The notes under the pieces: model-generated
Seen by the model: only the letters and a program-made list of their open reading frames with translations
Told to the model about the DNA's origin: nothing
The model's database searches: none
DNA from: Gnetum montanum
Taxonomy: Eukaryota; Streptophyta; Gnetopsida; Gnetales; Gnetaceae
Assembly (NCBI GenBank): GCA_015680685.1
Contig: MNCI01004506.1
Location: 107,463 to 157,462 of the forward strand
Direction: 5' to 3'
DNA: 50,000 bases
Shown here: one piece after another, positions 46,606-50,000 of the stretch
How the letters are laid out: the number at the start of each line of letters is the position of its first letter
How positions within the stretch are numbered: the stretch's first letter is position 1
Program-made: the position numbers and the translations under genes

Positions 46606-46732
46606 CCAGGACCACTGCCATTTACAACAAAACGGTAAATTTTTCTGTTATATATGATGGAAAAATTTGAATTGTCCGTCAATTCACAAAAATTTCCTTT
46701 TGTCAATTATTTTGCGCGGTGGTAGCAACTAA

Positions 46733-46836
46733 GATAAAAATTCCACAATTAAGAAGCATAGTTGCTTTGAGAAGCATAGTTGCTTTGAAGTAAAACCAGG
46801 ATGGGTGCCCTCTGGGAAGTCTTGTTTTTTCACACC
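46733..46836 (+). pseudogene. 5S rRNA-like fragment
   Basis: GGATGGGTGCCCTCTGGGAAG at 46799-46819 closely matches the 3' part of plant 5S rRNA, GGATGGGTGACC then TCCCGGGAAGTC, including the internal pol III control box. TTCCACAATTAAG at 46741 corresponds to CTCCGCAGTTAAG upstream in 5S. Between them AGAAGCATAGTTGCTTTG is tandemly duplicated, and the 5' half is short or missing. It is a derived copy, not a functional gene. It might be part of a 5S-derived SINE or a Cassandra-like terminal repeat. Confidence 0.55.
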
Positions 46837-47190
46837 AAAAAGTCTTAAAACTCCTAAAGCTATAACTTTTGATTTCAGAAACCTTTTTCAGTGAACGAAA
46901 AATTGTTTTTTATAGTTTTCAACCTTCCAAACTCAAAGGTGCAGTTAGATATATCCCAAGGAACCCCAAAAATTAGTTTTTACTTCTTGTCTAATATAGT
47001 GCCTCAAGATTTTCAAAAGTTTAATTTTCACACAACTCAAGCATACCATGTTGATTTTCAATATATGAATAGTCATTTCTAACATTTTTCACCCTTCTAA
47101 ACTCAATGGTGAGGTCAAATTTATCATCCAAGCATCCTATAATTTACTGATATTATAAATTCAACATTTTAAACTTTAAGATTTAATACA
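46837..47190 (+). repeat. Two diverged ~168-bp tandem units
   Basis: TTTTCAACCTTCCAAACTCA (about 46915) recurs as TTTTTCACCCTTCTAAACTCA (about 47080), each followed by a GGTG-AG-T-A-AT-TATC block. They directly follow the 5S-like fragment and may belong to the same element. Confidence 0.5.
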
Positions 47191-47284
47191 TAACCCTTGC
47201 AAATAGTCTTAAGTTCACTATGGCATGTCATTAGTTACACTGTAGGAGTCAATGTTCTTAAGGGGGGTAGAAAGGTCATCAAAA

Positions 47285-47430
47285 ATAATATAATTAAATA
47301 TTACTAAAAATAAAGCAATGTAATTGTATATTACTAAAATTAGATAATATAGTTACATATTACTAAAAATATATGATGTTAAATATTACTAAAATTAGAT
47401 AATATAAGTATAAAAGTAGAAAATATAGTT
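47285..47430 (+). repeat. ~30-bp A/T-rich tandem repeat
   Basis: Four to five copies of a unit like AGATAATATAGTTACATATT, ending in ACTAAAAAT. Just upstream is an isolated AAGGGGGGTAG purine tract (47259-47269). Confidence 0.7.
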
Positions 47431-47616
47431 ATTCAATTGGTGTAGTTATTATTAGTCGATGTATTAGTTAATGATCAATTGATGTATTAGTTGGAGAATT
47501 AGTTTAAGAAACAAAATAATCTTCAATCATTAAGAAAAAGGTATATTAATCCATCCTGCAATCAAAGCATAAGGCAAAATAACATAGAGACTCAAAATTT
47601 TGTTTCAACAAGGAGT

Positions 47617-48775
47617 ATGATACTCATGACGAGAAATGATCTAGACAAGAATCCAAGAATAGGAATGAAAGTTGCAACATACAATGTGCTTGCAAGATCT
47701 CTAGTGAGTGAGAAACAATATCCGCTATGTTCATCATGGGCTTTGGATTGGCACAAATATCAATACCCACGTATCTTAGCAAAATTAAAAGATTTAGATG
47801 TTGATGTCTTATGCTTAAAAGAAGTCTTACCATGAGAATTTCTATATTAGTTTCAACTAGATTTGGAAAAGATGGGATACAAAGGTATTTATAAGTGAAA
47901 AGGTTCTTATGGAAGTTTTTCTTTTGAGCTGTATAGATTAGCATATTGTAGGAATTACAACATGGATGGTTGTGCAATCTTTTATAAAGAAGCCAAGTTT
48001 GAATTGGTACAAAGATTTGAATGGAGTTTAGAAAATATGATTTTTGAAATTCTAGAACTTCAAGAGATGGGAAAGAAAGAATAATCAAGATTTCAGAAAA
48101 ATCACATAGCCCTAGTATTGATTCTAAAAGTTCATCTATCAAGAAGATGTGTATGCTTGGTTAACACACATTTAATTGTCAAACCAACATGTTTAGATGT
48201 TAGACTTTGTCAAGGAGTAGGCCTGATTAAGCAAATAGAAGAAAGTTTGAAGAAGAAATTATTCCTAAGTTGTACCAATCAAGTTTCATTTATTCTTTGT
48301 GGAGACTTCAATGCCAAAGTTGCAAGTAGTGTTTATCAATTTCTAAAATATGGATCTGTAAAGGAATCTTTGGAAGATGAACCTGACTTGAAGAAGATGT
48401 TTCCATCTATTCAACACGCAACTCCATTAGCCAGTGCATATTCTGCTTGCTTTGAATCCTTAGTAGATAAATTAGATTCTAGAATTCAAGAATAGATGAT
48501 GTTGATGAATAGCACTCATCAAGAACCACAGTTTACAAATTATTCTACAATGATTAATGAAGATGGATCATATTTGGTATGAGACTTTGGATTGTATTTG
48601 GTATGATACTTGATTCTTTAAAGTTACCAAGTTACTAGAGTTGATTTCTAAAGAAGAAGTTGAGAAAAATCAAGATCAAGCCTTGCCATCACGAACAAGA
48701 CCATCTGATCACATACCACTTATGGTAGAATTACAGTTACTCCCATTAGTTCATAAGGTTGATCAAGATCAATAA
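47617..48775 (+). pseudogene. CCR4-like deadenylase / EEP-family copy, intronless and decayed
   Basis: CCR4-type enzymes are Mg-dependent 3'-5' exonucleases that shorten mRNA poly(A) tails. Landmarks of the endonuclease/exonuclease/phosphatase fold appear in order: VATYNVLARSLVSEKQYP (about 47656), DLDVDVLCLKEV (about 47796-47829, catalytic Glu retained), MGYKGIYK, NMDGCAIFYKEAKFELV (about 47958), CLVNTHLIVKP (about 48155), ILCGDFNA (48293-48315), FTNYS (48534), a TLDxIWYDT remnant (48584) and PSDHIPLM (48701-48724, catalytic Asp-His pair) before the final stop at 48773. At least seven stops and about two frame changes break it; a short duplication lies at 48569-48611. The whole catalytic domain is contiguous although plant CCR4 genes usually have introns, so it came from spliced RNA. 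It sits inside an LTR retrotransposon, and no poly(A) tail follows. Confidence 0.8.
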
Positions 48776-49184
48776 GTATCTCACTCATACTTTTATTTGA
48801 TGATCTTATTATTATATTCATTGTTCAATTTATATTTTAATTAGATTAAGGAAATGTAAGTTGGGAATAAAGAATTTGCCCTGCCTTCACTTGGATAACC
48901 AGATATGAATTGCACATTATGTGACCCTGGTTAGAATTAGTGATTGGTAGTTGGTAGATCTTTAATTCACTTTATATCATTATCTTGGAAAATCAAGTAG
49001 GTATCAAGAAAGTAATATTTAATTATATATATATATATTTCACATATATCTTATTTGTAGAATAAGTAAGAAACAACTTTAAGTTCAAAGGAGGAATCAA
49101 ATTATTAGAGCATAGGATCATGAAAGAAAGCATTAGAGCTAGAAAAAGATAGAGAATGTGGATTCGTTCAAGGACGAACAAAAC
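48776..49184 (+). other. 3' non-coding interior of the CCR4-carrying element
   Basis: AT-rich, with an AATAAA at about 48867 that could be the captured transcript's own poly(A) signal, and an (AT)n tract at 49025-49040. GTTCAAGGACGAAC at 49166-49179 resembles the end of gypsy pol. No other coding remnant. Confidence 0.45.
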
Positions 49185-49199
49185 CTAAGGGGGGTAAAT
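49185..49199 (+). other. Polypurine tract of the CCR4-carrying element
   Basis: CTAAGGGGGGTAAAT lies immediately before the 3' LTR start TGTCACATCC. Confidence 0.8.
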
Positions 49200-49773
49200 T
49201 GTCACATCCCCATTCCCAAATGATGCGGTTGCCTAATGAAGATGGTGTCTCTTCATAACAAGTGTTATTGTTATCTTAACAAGACTTGCATGGGTAGTTG
49301 TGATTAAGACCTGAAAGGGCATGTTGTAATAATGAACATGTCTCTTGAGGTAACCTTTGGGGGTTTGACCTAAGGCATTTATACTCGGGGTTAGAGGTCA
49401 TGCCAGCATGAAGTTGTAGAGCCTAAAGAGGCAAGTAAAAGGAGCTAGGTGAAGTGGGATAGGAAGGGGACTGGCCATCCCTTCTGGTTGGGTTATAGGC
49501 CTAACTGTGATGGCAGTGCTAGATTGCCTCTAAGGGATAGATGTCAAAGAAAGAAAACCCCAAGAAACACTCTCAAAGCACGATGTGGATACACTTTTCC
49601 ATATCAATAAAGCATTCCTTTTTTTTCTTTTTCTACATTTTTACTAATATTTTCTTTATACATCATGTTGAATATCACTTATATTTTGTATTGGTATATT
49701 TTCTATATACGCATAATATCTAATATATTGTATATTTGATGTTTTCCATGACATCCGGGGACAGGATGTCATA
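49200..49773 (+). repeat. 3' LTR of the CCR4-carrying element
   Basis: 574 bp, aligned end to end with 44109-44680, AATAAA at 49606-49611. It ends GGATGTCATA, one base different from the other LTR's end, and is followed by the GCTAT duplication. Confidence 0.9.
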
Positions 49774-49778
49774 GCTAT

Positions 49779-50000
49779 GATTACTATTAAATAATCACTA
49801 CTAAAAAATAAAGAGTATTCTATGATACAATTAGAAGAGAAGATGACTATTGTGAGCTCTAAGTTAGAATAGGACAAAAAAGTAAAGCTCTAGATTATTC
49901 TTAATTGTTGCAGTCGAATTTCCAAGAGTTCATTGCTAAGATCAATTACAATAAGGAATGGATACATGAAATCAAAGCTAAAATTAAAGAAGTAAAGCAA
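49779..50000 (+). pseudogene. Continuation of the unknown decayed coding region
   Basis: Lys/Glu/Ile-rich broken frames resume here after the 5.67-kb insertion, in the same style as 43980-44108 (coiled-coil-like). The sequence runs off the window. Confidence 0.35.

Larger units (their letters stand above)
45100..46640 (-). repeat. VNTR-bearing dispersed repeat, copy 3 (inverted, GC-rich)
   Basis: Read on the minus strand: a 22-bp minisatellite (46605-46484), GC-rich unique sequence (46480-45550), three GGTTCAAACCC-type units (45500-45310), an A/T-rich spacer, and the conserved tail at about 45205-45120 (TTCCCAAACCATAGATCC, GACGAAATTTGTAC, TTGGAACTATCTC). The order matches copies 1 and 2. Unlike them it keeps many CpG sites, which suggests a younger or differently methylated history. 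Confidence 0.5.
44109..49773 (+). mobile_element. Non-autonomous LTR retrotransposon carrying a captured CCR4-like gene copy
   Basis: Complete ends: LTRs 44109-44680 and 49200-49773, perfect target duplication GCTAT (44104-44108 and 49774-49778), Met-type primer site 44683-44694 and polypurine tract 49185-49199. A GTTCAAGGACGAAC word just before the tract resembles the conserved 3' end of gypsy pol, so the parent was probably a Ty3/gypsy element. No gag or pol is visible. The 4.5-kb interior holds an inverted VNTR-repeat copy, a GC-rich minisatellite, a 5S rRNA-like fragment, A/T-rich tandem repeats and an intronless CCR4-like pseudogene. The LTRs agree at roughly nine in ten positions by eye. 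Confidence 0.85.

Noticed and set aside
46378-46657. 68- and 86-codon frames rich in Pro, Thr and His
   Set aside because: Both arise from the 22-bp GCCCATCACTGC minisatellite.
47624-48142. 172-codon minus-strand open frame, the longest in the window
   Set aside because: It lies antisense to the CCR4-like copy, whose plus-strand reading shows ordered catalytic motifs. The minus frame has no recognisable domain and is a shadow.
47617-48775. A functional CCR4 gene
   Set aside because: Several in-frame stops, frame changes and a local duplication break the frame, and no intron boundaries explain them.

Overview
This window looks like intergenic DNA from a large, repeat-rich seed-plant nuclear genome, most likely a gymnosperm. 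That placement is an inference, made without a database search, from the old layered retrotransposons, the strong AT bias with heavy loss of CpG, and the retroelement types present. I find no intact host gene. Almost all of the window is explained by nested LTR retrotransposons and their decayed open reading frames. Most long open frames are only 60 to 100 codons and do not look like real proteins.

Left block (about 1.8-15.3 kb): three levels of nesting. A ~165-bp tandem duplication was split by a minus-strand copia-like element (2033-15199; LTRs 2033-3082 and 14035-15199; Met-type primer site; near-identical 5-bp target duplication). That element was then split by a plus-strand gypsy-like element (6733-13619; LTRs 6733-7897 and 12445-13619; Asp-type primer site) that carries gag but no recognisable pol.

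Middle block (16-28 kb): one copy of a VNTR-bearing dispersed repeat; a lone minus-strand gypsy LTR (17260-18133); a plus-strand Ty1/copia element whose gag, protease, integrase and half of its reverse transcriptase survive as fragments (about 18.1-23.9 kb); a minus-strand fragment of Tat/Athila-type gypsy reverse transcriptase (23917-24270); and the LTR, primer site and gag of a second gag-bearing gypsy element (25535 to about 28240), a relative of the one on the left.

Right-middle block (29-38 kb): a minus-strand Ty3/gypsy element (29085-37481) with decayed gag, protease, reverse transcriptase, RNase H and integrase between about 510-bp LTRs. A second VNTR-repeat copy lies between its 5' LTR and gag.

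Right block (37.5-50 kb): a cluster of ACCATGACTCATGGT-like palindromes, then about 2.3 kb holding at least 15 imperfect palindromes of the TTGTAGAACCAAAATTTGGTTCTACAA type, then a decayed unknown coding region. Into that region a 5.67-kb non-autonomous LTR retrotransposon has inserted (44109-49773; 572- and 574-bp LTRs, exact GCTAT target duplication, primer site and polypurine tract). In place of gag-pol it carries a third, GC-rich copy of the VNTR repeat, a 5S rRNA-like fragment, and an intronless decayed copy of a CCR4-like deadenylase (47617-48775). This apparent gene capture is the most interesting item in the window.
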